A stretch of 17,452 nucleotides of DNA from JABDPF01 sp036351575 (GTDB lineage: Bacteria > Pseudomonadota > Gammaproteobacteria > Xanthomonadales > SZUA-36), in contig JAZBPJ010000196.1 of the NCBI GenBank assembly GCA_036351575.1, forward strand, positions 1 through 17,452, read 5' to 3'. The translations under genes were made by a program, and so were the position numbers. Below, piece by piece: positions 1 to 8,656 of the stretch (position 1 is the stretch's first letter; the number at the start of each line of letters is the position of its first letter). Under the pieces are notes generated by a model that saw nothing but the letters and a program-made list of their open reading frames with translations, did no database searches and was not told where the DNA came from.

Positions 1-283
1 CGAATACCCCGGTGTGGAGGGTCTGAGAAACTGTAGCTGTCATGCTTTGCCTCCCCGGCATTTACAAGCTGCCATCTACCTATAATTTGACCCGGATCGC
101 TCGCCGGCGTTCCATCCACGGCGTTCAGGAAAGCCAATAAAAAGCCTGTTCGAGGCTGACGGGAGATCAGTCGTCCGGTGATTTTTCGCGGCGTACGGGT
201 TTTTGAGCGGAGCATCGAAGCGGGACGGCGCTGAACGCCGACATGACAGGGTTTCGGGCGCTAGTATCCGGGTGTCCGGGCAC
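1..283. other. Intergenic region, no gene recognised
   Basis: No reading frame here looks like a real protein; a 72-codon minus-strand frame (76-294) has no recognisable motif and runs through the tRNA terminator. A perfect TATAAT occurs at 81-86 on the plus strand, but no acceptable -35 box sits 16-18 bases before it (a TTTACA is only 14 bases away). On the minus strand a 5-bp stem (143-147 with 153-157) is followed by four T residues, which could be a weak backup terminator for transcripts coming from the tRNA gene. Nothing else is supported. Confidence 0.5.
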
Positions 284-309
284 AAAAAAACCACCGCGAG
301 GGTGGTTTT
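284..309 (-). terminator. Rho-independent terminator downstream of tRNA-Glu
   Basis: Read on the minus strand, AAAACCACC (309-301) pairs with GGTGGTTTT (295-287) around a five-base loop and runs into a T tract ending at 284. It begins eight bases after the encoded CCA of the tRNA, so it very likely ends that transcript. Confidence 0.85.
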
Positions 310-316
310 CTGAATC

Positions 317-391
317 TGGCGCTCCCTAGGGGAATCGAACCCCTGTTTCAGCCTTGAGAGGGCCGCGTCCTGACCGCTAGACGAAGGGAGC
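317..391 (-). tRNA. tRNA-Glu (anticodon CTC)
   Basis: The minus strand folds into a complete cloverleaf. A 7-bp acceptor stem (GCTCCCT with AGGGAGC) is followed by a D arm of the tRNA-Glu type. The anticodon stem CGGCC/GGCTG holds the loop CTCTCAA with anticodon CTC at plus positions 356-358. The T arm AGGGG-TTCGATT-CCCCT follows, then discriminator G and an encoded CCA at 317-319. The CTC isoacceptor reads GAG and is commonly an extra glutamate tRNA in GC-rich genomes beside the usual TTC one, fitting the GAG-rich coding here. It stands alone and is followed by its own terminator. It lies head to head with pcnB. Confidence 0.96.
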
Positions 392-405
392 GTGGTATTC
401 TTTCG

Positions 406-425
406 GCACCCGCCGGAACGGGTGC
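406..425. other. Perfect 7-bp hairpin between tRNA-Glu and pcnB
   Basis: GCACCCG (406-412) and CGGGTGC (419-425) form a perfect stem around a six-base loop, 14 bases upstream of the mature tRNA 5' end and 14 bases before the chosen pcnB ATG. On the minus strand it would fold in the tRNA leader, perhaps marking precursor processing. On the plus strand it would fold in the pcnB leader or act as a weak terminator, since only TTT follows. Its function is unknown. Confidence 0.5.
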
Positions 426-439
426 TTTACAGGCCGCAT

Positions 440-469
440 ATGGTAAACTGCCGCGTCCACTTCAATCAA
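440..469 (-). promoter_or_regulatory. Candidate promoter for tRNA-Glu
   Basis: On the minus strand TTGATT (469-464) and TACCAT (445-440) are spaced 18 bases apart, a fair match to sigma-70 boxes. Transcription would start near 433, giving a leader of about 40 bases that contains the 406-425 hairpin. The -10 box would coincide with the first codons of pcnB, so the two genes would share control DNA. No better box pair was seen nearby. Confidence 0.3.
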
Positions 470-1753
470 CCTGTTTGGCCAGTTAATACTATCGAAAAAT
501 ACCGCACCATCACCTGGGAAGAACACGGCATTCCGCTGAAAGAATTGTGCCCGCATGCCTCGCAGGTCGTCGAAGAACTGCAGAATGCCGGTTACGAGGC
601 ATATATCGTCGGCGGCAGCGTGCGCGACCTGATCCTGGGCAAATCGCCTAAAGACTTCGACGTCGCCACCAGCGCGACCCCGGAGGAAGTCAAGGCGGTG
701 TTTCCCCGCTGCCGCCTGATCGGCCGGCGCTTTCGCCTGGCGCACGTGCGCAAGGGGGGGCACCTGATCGAGGTCGCGACGTTCCGCGGCCAGGCCGAGC
801 CGGGGGGTGACGACGATCACGAACTGCACAACGGCCGCATCCTGCGCGACAATGTCTTCGGCACGCTCGAGGAAGATGCCCTGCGACGGGACTTCACGAT
901 CAACGCACTGTTTCTCGACCCGGTGAGCGGCGAGATCCGCGATTTCGTCGGCGGTTACCAGGACCTGGCCGACAGGCGGCTGAAACTGATCGGCGATCCG
1001 GAGGTGCGCTACCGTGAAGACCCTGTGCGCCTGCTGCGCGCCGCGCGATTCGAGGCCAAGCTGGGTGTCAAACCCGAGGAAGCGACCGGCGAGATGATTG
1101 CGGAACTTGCCCCGCTGCTCGCGGACGTGCCGCCGGCGCGCCTGTTCGAAGAGGTGAACAAGCTCTTCCTGACGGGGCACGGCATGCGCAGCATGGAGGC
1201 GCTGCAGCGGTTCGGCCTGAGCCGGGCGCTGCTGCCGGCCCTGCCCGCGGGTTCCGGCAAAGGCAAGGTCCGCATCGGCATCTTGCTTCGACGGACGCTC
1301 GAGAACACCGACCAGCGCGTGCGCTCCGATCAGCCGGTCACGCCGGCGTTCCTGTTTGCCGCCCTCCTCTGGCAGCGGGTCGACGAGCGCGTGAAAAAAC
1401 TCCGGGCCGACGGCGTGGCCGAGTACATGGCCATCGAGGCGGCGGCTGACGAGGCCATCGCGGCCCAGTGCGTTCGCACGTCCATTCCGCGCCGCTTCAG
1501 CGCGGTAACGCGCCAGATCTGGCTGATGCAGGCCCGCTTTTCAAAAACCCGCGGAAAACGCTGGAAACGCCTGCTGCACGAACAGCGCTTTCGTGCCGGG
1601 TACGACTTCCTGCTGCTGCGCGCGGAGGAGGATCCCGAGCTGCAGCCGCTGGTCGAATTCTGGACGGAAGCGCAGAAGGGCGTGAAGCTTCAGCGGCCTG
1701 ATGAACAGCGTGTTCGGCGTGAGCGGGGCGGCCGCCGCCGGCGCCGGCGATAG
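440..1753 (+). CDS. pcnB: Poly(A) polymerase I
   Basis: Adds 3' poly(A) tails to RNAs, which marks them for exonuclease decay, including plasmid antisense RNAs. The protein has 437 residues from ATG 440. The nucleotidyltransferase head carries GGS (58-60), the metal-binding DFD (72-74) and a third acidic residue in RRDFTINAL (D151). The stretch GRRFRLAHV (95-103) is the signature separating bacterial poly(A) polymerases from CCA-adding enzymes. The neck and body keep the REDPVRLLRAARF and PPARLFEE blocks, and the protein ends in a run of arginines as in E. coli PcnB. ATG 440 is preceded by AGG at 431-433. A GTG at 392 is also in frame but abuts the tRNA and adds 16 unconserved residues. E. 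coli pcnB is known to start at a non-standard AUU, so the true start may differ here too. No folK follows, unlike in E. coli. Confidence 0.93.
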   Translation: MVNCRVHFNQPVWPVNTIEKYRTITWEEHGIPLKELCPHASQVVEELQNAGYEAYIVGGSVRDLILGKSPKDFDVATSATPEEVKAVFPRCRLIGRRFRLAHVRKGGHLIEVATFRGQAEPGGDDDHELHNGRILRDNVFGTLEEDALRRDFTINALFLDPVSGEIRDFVGGYQDLADRRLKLIGDPEVRYREDPVRLLRAARFEAKLGVKPEEATGEMIAELAPLLADVPPARLFEEVNKLFLTGHGMRSMEALQRFGLSRALLPALPAGSGKGKVRIGILLRRTLENTDQRVRSDQPVTPAFLFAALLWQRVDERVKKLRADGVAEYMAIEAAADEAIAAQCVRTSIPRRFSAVTRQIWLMQARFSKTRGKRWKRLLHEQRFRAGYDFLLLRAEEDPELQPLVEFWTEAQKGVKLQRPDEQRVRRERGGRRRRRR

Positions 1754-1790
1754 GTTCCGGACACTTCGTGACATTTATTTACAAAGGTTG

Positions 1791-1818
1791 TTGCAATTAC
1801 CCAAATAAGTGGTATTAT
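1791..1818 (+). promoter_or_regulatory. Sigma-70-type promoter of the orphan RNA unit
   Basis: TTGCAA (1791-1796) and TATTAT (1813-1818) are spaced 16 bases apart in an AT-rich pocket that stands out from the GC-rich surroundings. The start point would be near 1825. The boxes are flanked by an inverted repeat, AGGTTG (1785-1790) and CAACCT (1825-1830), which could be an operator or chance. Confidence 0.55.
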
Positions 1819-1824
1819 TACAAC

Positions 1825-1931
1825 CAACCTCGGTGAAACCGTACCGGTTTGCCGAGGGCGCAGGGCGCGAAAGACGGGTACATCACTCCAAAAGTCTGCC
1901 TCTCCTCCTAACCGGGGAGAGGTTTTTTTTT
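1825..1931 (+). ncRNA. Candidate small RNA downstream of pcnB, family unknown
   Basis: A transcript of about 107 bases is predicted from the promoter at 1791-1818 to the T tract at 1931. It would begin with a strong stem-loop at 1828-1857, in which CCTCGG pairs with CCGAGG and an inner AAACCG pairs with CGGTTT around a TAC loop. A middle segment contains a possible AGAC/GTCT pairing (1872-1875 with 1893-1896). The unit ends in a rho-independent terminator. There is no ATG on this strand between 1754 and 1931, and the next plus-strand gene (leuS) is 1.8 kb away, so a riboswitch or leader role is unlikely. pcnB has no other terminator, so this may instead be the pcnB 3' UTR, possibly both. I do not recognise the family: it does not match 4.5S RNA, 6S RNA, tmRNA or a c-di-GMP riboswitch as I know them. 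Confidence 0.55.
1899..1931 (+). terminator. Strong rho-independent terminator
   Basis: CCTCTCC (1899-1905) pairs with GGAGAGG (1916-1922), extended by a T-G and a C-G pair inside. It is followed directly by nine T residues (1923-1931). It ends the candidate small RNA and probably also pcnB transcripts. The 5' arm and loop contain CTCCTCCT, a pyrimidine run complementary to Shine-Dalgarno sequences. Confidence 0.88.
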
Positions 1932-2180
1932 GGCCCGAAGAACAGGTGATCTGACCGGAAGAAGTTTCTTTTAAACATTTGATAACAATAACATACATAT
2001 CTTCGTCATTATTCGTGACGGACCTGGCCCGGCCACGCCGGGTCGCAGCAGAAAAGAAACGGCTTCCGCTGATGCTTACCGGGTGAAATGATCGCCTGAG
2101 AGGGCTGTATCGAAAATGCGACACCGGGTCGGAACCAGGCGCCCCGGGTTCCGGTTGTTGCAAAAACGCAACAATCCGGT
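1932..2180. other. Intergenic region with hairpins, no gene recognised
   Basis: No convincing coding frame is seen. An AT-rich patch lies at about 1960-2015 without a promoter pair I would defend. A 6-bp stem CCCGGC/GCCGGG around CAC sits near 2027-2041. The most striking structure is the symmetrical hairpin at 2151-2179, listed separately. The region separates a plus-strand terminator from the 3' end of the minus-strand ATPase gene. Confidence 0.5.
2151..2179. terminator. Bidirectional hairpin at the 3' end of the YjgR ATPase gene
   Basis: CCGG-TTGTTGC (2151-2161) pairs with GCAACAA-CCGG (2168-2179) around a six-base loop, with a single unpaired T at 2175. It lies one base past the stop codon of the minus-strand ATPase gene. 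No T tract follows on either strand, so it may be an imperfect terminator or an RNA-stabilising 3' end rather than a classic intrinsic terminator. Confidence 0.45.
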
Positions 2181-3662
2181 TCAGCCCTTTCGAATCGCTC
2201 CCAGCACGCCGCGCATGATCTCCCGACCGAGGGTCGAGCTGACACTGCGCAGGAAACTCTTGACGGCGGCCTCGGTCGGCGATTGCCTGCGGCTGGAGCT
2301 GCGCTTCTTCGTTTCTGCTTTGCGGGCGTCAGCGGCGGCCTGTTCCGCGCGCTCGGCGCGCGCCAGTTCCTCGGCCTTCTTGTTCGCCCGTTCCGCCAGC
2401 ATCTCGGCGGCGGATTCGCGGTCCAGGGTTTCGTCGTAGCGGTCGCCGACCGGGCTGCGCGAGCGCGTGGCTGCGCGTTCCTCCGGGCTGACCGGGCCGA
2501 TACGCGATTCCGGCGGACGAATCAGGACCTGGTCGACCATTCCGGGGATGCCTTTTTCCTGCAGCGTGGAGACCAGTGCCTCGCCCACGCCCATCTGCAT
2601 GAAGGCGGTCTCCACGTCCAGCGCGGGATTGCTGCGAAACGTCTGGGCCGCGATGCGTATGGCCTTTTTTTCACGCGGCGTGTAGGCGCGCATCGCGTGC
2701 TGCAGGCGGTTGCCCAACTGGCCGAGCACGGCCTCGGGAACGTCGGCGGGGTTCTGGGTTACGAAAAACACGCCAACGCCCTTGGAGCGGATCAGGCGCA
2801 CCACCTGTTCGACCTGCTCGAGCAGGGCGCGCGGCGCGTTCTTGAACAGCAGGTGGGCTTCGTCAAAGAAAAACACCAGGCCCGGTTTCTCGGGATCACC
2901 GACTTCCGGCAGTTCCTCGAACAGCTCGGACAGCAGCCACAACAGGAACGTCGCGTACAGCCGGGGCTTGTGGATCAGCCGGTCGGCCGCCAGCACGTTG
3001 ATGACGCCGCGGCCCGAGAGGTCCGTGCGCCGAATGTCGGCCAGGTCCAGGGCGGGTTCGCCGAAAAACAGTTCCGCGCCCTGTTCGTCCAGCACCAGCA
3101 GCCGGCGCTGGATGGCCGCGACCGAGGCGCCGCTGATGTTGCCGTACTCGCGTGAAAAAACCTGGGCGTTCTCGGCGACGAAACGCAGCAGCGCCCGCAG
3201 GTCCTCGAGGTCGAGCAGCAGCAGGCCCTGTTCGTCCGCGATGCGAAAGGCGATGTTCAGAACGCCTTCCTGGGTATCGTTCAGTTCCAGCAGGTTGGCC
3301 AGCAGCATCGGTCCCATCTCGGAAACGGTGGTGCGCACCGGGTGGCCGCTTTCTCCGAACAGGTCCCAGAAAACGACCGGCCAGGCGGTGGGTGAGTAGC
3401 CGTCGATGCCGATCTTTTCGATGCGCTCATCGACCTTCGGGTGCGGTTTGCCCGGCTGGCTGAGCCCGGCGAGGTCGCCCTTGACGTCGGCGAGAAATAC
3501 CGGCACGCCGATGCGCGAAAACCCCTCGGCCAGGATCTGCAGGGTGACGGTCTTGCCGGTTCCGGTGGCGCCGGTAATGAGCCCGTGGCGGTTCGCGAAA
3601 CCGGGCAGCAGGTAGCGTTTTTCTGCACCTTTGCCAATCAGGATGGGCGTAACTTCACTCAT
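2181..3662 (-). CDS. yjgR: YjgR/DUF853 family HerA-like P-loop ATPase
   Basis: A protein of 493 residues belonging to the DUF853 family, related to the HerA/FtsK helicase-type ATPases; its cellular role is not well established. The Walker A motif GATGTGKT is at residues 31-38 and the Walker B stretch FFFDEAH at about 264-270. The motif LADVKGDLAGLSQPG near residues 57-71 is typical of the family. Residues from about 400 to 470 are rich in charged amino acids and alanine and are likely a flexible or coiled tail, followed by a short hydrophobic C-terminal segment. Length matches E. coli YjgR (about 500). It starts at ATG 3662 with an upstream AGAGGA. It is a single-gene unit divergent from leuS, with a hairpin at its 3' end. 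Confidence 0.9.
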   Translation of the reverse strand: MSEVTPILIGKGAEKRYLLPGFANRHGLITGATGTGKTVTLQILAEGFSRIGVPVFLADVKGDLAGLSQPGKPHPKVDERIEKIGIDGYSPTAWPVVFWDLFGESGHPVRTTVSEMGPMLLANLLELNDTQEGVLNIAFRIADEQGLLLLDLEDLRALLRFVAENAQVFSREYGNISGASVAAIQRRLLVLDEQGAELFFGEPALDLADIRRTDLSGRGVINVLAADRLIHKPRLYATFLLWLLSELFEELPEVGDPEKPGLVFFFDEAHLLFKNAPRALLEQVEQVVRLIRSKGVGVFFVTQNPADVPEAVLGQLGNRLQHAMRAYTPREKKAIRIAAQTFRSNPALDVETAFMQMGVGEALVSTLQEKGIPGMVDQVLIRPPESRIGPVSPEERAATRSRSPVGDRYDETLDRESAAEMLAERANKKAEELARAERAEQAAADARKAETKKRSSSRRQSPTEAAVKSFLRSVSSTLGREIMRGVLGAIRKG

Positions 3663-3740
3663 GTTGACACTTTCCTCTGCTGGGGGGGTCGGTTAAGCTT
3701 CTTCACCTTGAGCCGGCAACATCTACGGAACCGTCAGTAT
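3663..3740. promoter_or_regulatory. Divergent control region between yjgR and leuS
   Basis: These 78 bases must carry the start signals for both genes unless promoters lie inside yjgR. A perfect TTGACA is at 3664-3669 on the plus strand, but the best -10-like TTAAGC (3693-3698) is 23 bases away, too far for a standard promoter. A run of seven G residues is at 3682-3688. No T-box or other leader structure was found before leuS. Promoter positions cannot be fixed by eye. Confidence 0.35.
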
Positions 3741-6349
<2,609 letters not shown>

Positions 6350-6350
<1 letters not shown>

Positions 6351-6850
6351 TGCGAGCGCTGCGCTACCTGCTGATCGCGGTGTTCCTGCTCTCCCTGGCC
6401 GGCTGCGGCTTTCAGCTGCGCGGCAAGGCGGACCTGCCGCCGGAAATGGCGCAGACGCAGATGATCGTGGATGACGCCAACAGCACGCTGGCGCGCCGCG
6501 TTCGCACATTGCTGGAACAGAACGGCGTGACGTTCGTCAGCGGCGCCAAGGCCACGGCCATCCTGGAGATTCCCCTCAACGAGGTCGTTACCTCGGTTCT
6601 GACCATTGCCGACAACGCGCGCGTTCGCGAGTACCGCATCAGCCATACCGTGCAGTTCCGCCTGACCGCGGCGGACGGGCGGGAGCTGCTGACCAGCCAG
6701 ACGCTGCGCCAGACGCGCGAGATCAGCTTCGACGAGCAGAAAATCCTGGCGTCCTCGCGCGAGCAGGAGTACCTGAAACAGGACCTGGCCGAGGACCTGG
6801 CGCGGCTGATCGTCAGCCGGCTGGAGTCGGTTTCTGCGGACCCGGGCTGA
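6350..6850 (+). CDS. lptE: LPS assembly lipoprotein LptE
   Basis: Outer-membrane lipoprotein that plugs the LptD barrel and helps deliver lipopolysaccharide to the cell surface. The protein has 166 residues. It begins with a lipoprotein signal peptide: basic start, hydrophobic LLIAVFLLS, and lipobox LAGC with the lipidated cysteine at residue 19. The segment GCGFQLRG directly after the cleavage site is typical of LptE/RlpB. The rest fits the short alpha/beta fold with a C-terminal helix. Translation is coupled to leuS by a one-base overlap, and holA follows after six bases, the same order as in E. coli. It implies an LPS-bearing outer membrane. Confidence 0.94.
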
Positions 6851-6856
6851 GTCGCG

Positions 6857-7897
6857 ATGTCGATTCGCCCGGAACAGCTCCCTTCCAGGCTCGAACAGGG
6901 CCTGGCGCCCGTGTACCTGCTGGCTGGCGCCGAGCCGCTGCTGCTGCAGGAATGTCGCGACCAGGTGATCCGGGCGGCCCAGGCGCGCGGTTTCAGCGAG
7001 CGGTCGGTGCACGAGGCCCACGCCCATTTTGACTGGAACGAGCTCTCCCGGGACTCCGCCGCACCTTCACTGTTTTCTTCCCTGAGGATCCTCGATGTTC
7101 GCCTGCCGACCGGCAAGCCGGGGCGCGAGGGCGCCGCCATGCTCTCGGAGATGGCCGAATCACCCGACCCCGACATTCTGCTGCTGGTCTCCAGCGGTGA
7201 CTGGAGCGGCGCGATGCGCAAGCTGAAGTGGACCCGCGTGCTGGCGGCCGCCGGCGAACTGGTCGAGATCTGGCCGGTCCGCCCCGGTGACCTGCCGGGC
7301 TGGATTCGCGGGCGCATGCAGGCGGCCGGGCTGAAGCCCGACCCCGAGGCGGTCTCGCTTCTCGCCGAGCTGGTCGAGGGCAACCTGCTGGCCGCGCAGC
7401 AGGAGATCGAAAAGCTGCTCCTGGTCCAAAGCGGCGGCCGCGTCACGGTCGAGGACGTGACCCGGTCGGTGGCCAACAGCGCCCGCTTCGATGCCTTCAG
7501 GCTGGTCGACTGCGCACTGGCGGGCCAGCTCGCCGACAGCCTGCGCGTGGCGGCGGGGCTGCAGCGGACCGGTATCGCGATCCAGCCGGTCTACGCGGCG
7601 CTGTACCGGGAGCTGAACATCGCCGACGCGGTGCGCGCCGCGGTCGCGGCCGGTGACAACGAGGCCGGGGCTTTCAGGAGTCAGCGTGTCTGGCCCGCAC
7701 GACAGGGCGCCATGCGACAACTGCTGCGCCGCCTGTCCGCGGAGAATTTCGACGAGGTTTACCGCGGGCTTTCGCTGATCGACCGGCAAAGCAAGGGCAG
7801 GGCCCGGGGCGACGCCTGGCAGACGCTCGACCGCCTGCTCTGTTTCATCTGCAATCCCGAAGCGAACATCAAACCGGTAAAACCGGGGTCAGAGTAA
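6857..7897 (+). CDS. holA: DNA polymerase III subunit delta
   Basis: The delta subunit opens the beta sliding clamp in the clamp-loader complex of the replicative polymerase. The protein has 346 residues (E. coli 343). The N-terminus (PVYLLAGAEPLLLQECRDQV) matches the family's first domain, and LVEGNLLAAQQEIEKL near residues 173-188 is the conserved middle block. The helical C-terminal collar domain ends around LLCFICNP. The last codons, for PGSE and the stop TAA (7895-7897), lie inside the left arm of an inverted-repeat element, so the native C-terminus appears to have been replaced by a few foreign residues. Start ATG 6857 is six bases after lptE; no strong ribosome binding site is seen. 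Confidence 0.95.
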   Translation: MSIRPEQLPSRLEQGLAPVYLLAGAEPLLLQECRDQVIRAAQARGFSERSVHEAHAHFDWNELSRDSAAPSLFSSLRILDVRLPTGKPGREGAAMLSEMAESPDPDILLLVSSGDWSGAMRKLKWTRVLAAAGELVEIWPVRPGDLPGWIRGRMQAAGLKPDPEAVSLLAELVEGNLLAAQQEIEKLLLVQSGGRVTVEDVTRSVANSARFDAFRLVDCALAGQLADSLRVAAGLQRTGIAIQPVYAALYRELNIADAVRAAVAAGDNEAGAFRSQRVWPARQGAMRQLLRRLSAENFDEVYRGLSLIDRQSKGRARGDAWQTLDRLLCFICNPEANIKPVKPGSE

Positions 7898-7957
7898 AAA
7901 TACATGAGCGATTTTCCCGAGACAGTGACGATAATCCGGTATTTTTACTCTGACCCC
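7885..7957. repeat. REP-like inverted-repeat element between holA and nadD
   Basis: GGGGTCAGAGTAAAAATAC (7885-7903) and its exact reverse complement (7939-7957) are separated by 35 bases. A 19-bp perfect match does not arise by chance in a spot this small. The core GGGGTCAGAGTAAAA resembles, from memory, short palindromic sequences scattered through many proteobacterial genomes and linked to REP-associated tyrosine transposases (RAYT, IS200/IS605-like). No transposase is in the window and I see no second copy here. The element includes the holA stop codon and ends eight bases before the nadD start. In the mRNA it would form a long hairpin in the middle of the operon. Confidence 0.85.
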
Positions 7958-7975
7958 AAAATGTCATGCATTTAA
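7904..7975 (+). CDS. Possible 23-codon coupling ORF overlapping the nadD start
   Basis: ATG 7904, in the loop of the inverted repeat, opens a frame of 23 codons that runs through the right arm and stops at TAA 7973-7975, ten bases inside nadD. nadD itself has no visible ribosome binding site, so ribosomes ending here could re-start on nadD ATG 7966. The small ORF also lacks a good binding site (AGAG 12 bases upstream), and its peptide resembles nothing known. It could equally be chance. Confidence 0.2.
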   Translation: MSDFPETVTIIRYFYSDPKMSCI

Positions 7976-8625
7976 ACTTTGACTCCCAGAACGCCCCCAT
8001 CGGCATCCTCGGCGGCACCTTCGACCCGGTGCATTACGGGCATCTGCGCGCCGCGGTGGAGGTGCGTGAAATGCTGGGACTGTTCGAGGTGCGCATGCTG
8101 CCCTCGGCACGGCCGCCCCACAGGGAAACCCCGGCCGCTGCGCCCGAACACCGCTTCGAAATGCTCAGGCTGGCGACCGCGGCAGATGAGTTCCTGGTGC
8201 CCGACGACAGCGAGATGCGCCGTCACGGCCCGTCCTGGATGGTCGACACGCTGACCGGCTTTCGCGATCGTTACGGCGCGCAGCCGCTCGTGCTGATCAT
8301 CGGCCAGGACGCCGCCAACGCCCTGGACAGCTGGCGCGAATGGCGCCGCCTGTTCGAACTCGCGCATATCGCCGTGATGTGCCGGCCCGGAGCGGCGCCG
8401 GCGTACGCGGGGGAGCTAGGGGCGGAAATGAACCGCAGGCAAGTGAGCGACGCCGCCGTGCTGCGCGACGCGCCGGCCGGCGGCGTGGTCTCGATGGAGA
8501 TCAGCCGGCTCGACATCGCCTCGACCGCCATCCGCGCCCTGGTTGCCGAAGGCCGCCCGCCGCTGTTCCTGACGCCCCGGTCCGTGATCGGGTACATTCG
8601 GGAGCACGGCCTCTATGCATGTTAG
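7966..8625 (+). CDS. nadD: Nicotinate-nucleotide adenylyltransferase
   Basis: Joins ATP and nicotinate mononucleotide to make deamido-NAD, a step of NAD synthesis common to the de novo and salvage routes. The protein has 219 residues (E. coli 213). The nucleotidyltransferase motif GGTFDPVHYGHL is at 16-27, with the HYGH catalytic signature at 23-26. The ISRLDIASTAIRAL block near residues 178-191 corresponds to the family's second ATP-binding motif (SSTxIR). ATG 7966 is used because ATG 7961 is out of frame and stops at once. The bases before it belong to an inverted-repeat element and contain no Shine-Dalgarno sequence, unusual for an essential gene. The neighbours holA and rsfS are the usual ones. 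Confidence 0.95.
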   Translation: MHLNFDSQNAPIGILGGTFDPVHYGHLRAAVEVREMLGLFEVRMLPSARPPHRETPAAAPEHRFEMLRLATAADEFLVPDDSEMRRHGPSWMVDTLTGFRDRYGAQPLVLIIGQDAANALDSWREWRRLFELAHIAVMCRPGAAPAYAGELGAEMNRRQVSDAAVLRDAPAGGVVSMEISRLDIASTAIRALVAEGRPPLFLTPRSVIGYIREHGLYAC

Positions 8626-8628
8626 AAT
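8620..8628 (+). promoter_or_regulatory. Candidate extended -10 promoter for rsfS
   Basis: TG-T-TAGAAT matches the extended -10 pattern (TGnTATAAT) and overlaps the nadD stop codon. No -35 box is visible 16-18 bases before it. It would give a leader of about 20 bases before the rsfS TTG start and could boost the downstream genes independently of the inverted repeat upstream. Confidence 0.25.
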
Positions 8629-8656
8629 CCGGGCATTACACGCAAGGTAGCTGCAT

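Noticed and set aside
392..439. Earlier GTG start for pcnB at 392
   Set aside because: It directly abuts the tRNA 5' end, has no binding site because the tRNA occupies the upstream DNA, and adds 16 residues without family support. ATG 440 is preferred.
377..1180. Minus-strand frame of 267 codons across pcnB and tRNA-Glu
   Set aside because: It runs through the tRNA cloverleaf and lies opposite the conserved PcnB motifs; it is an antisense shadow.
1825..1931. c-di-GMP (GEMM) riboswitch or other leader element
   Set aside because: Short resemblances (CAGGGCGCGAAAGACGGG) do not preserve the two-stem GEMM layout, and no plus-strand gene follows the terminator for 1.8 kb.
1690..2163. Minus-strand frame of 157 codons across the pcnB end and the small-RNA unit
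   Set aside because: It crosses the strong terminator and promoter region, is low in recognisable structure, and starts inside a hairpin. Coding is unlikely.
2283..3155. Plus-strand frame of 290 codons opposite yjgR
   Set aside because: It mirrors the YjgR ATPase gene, including its Walker B region, and has no protein-like features of its own.
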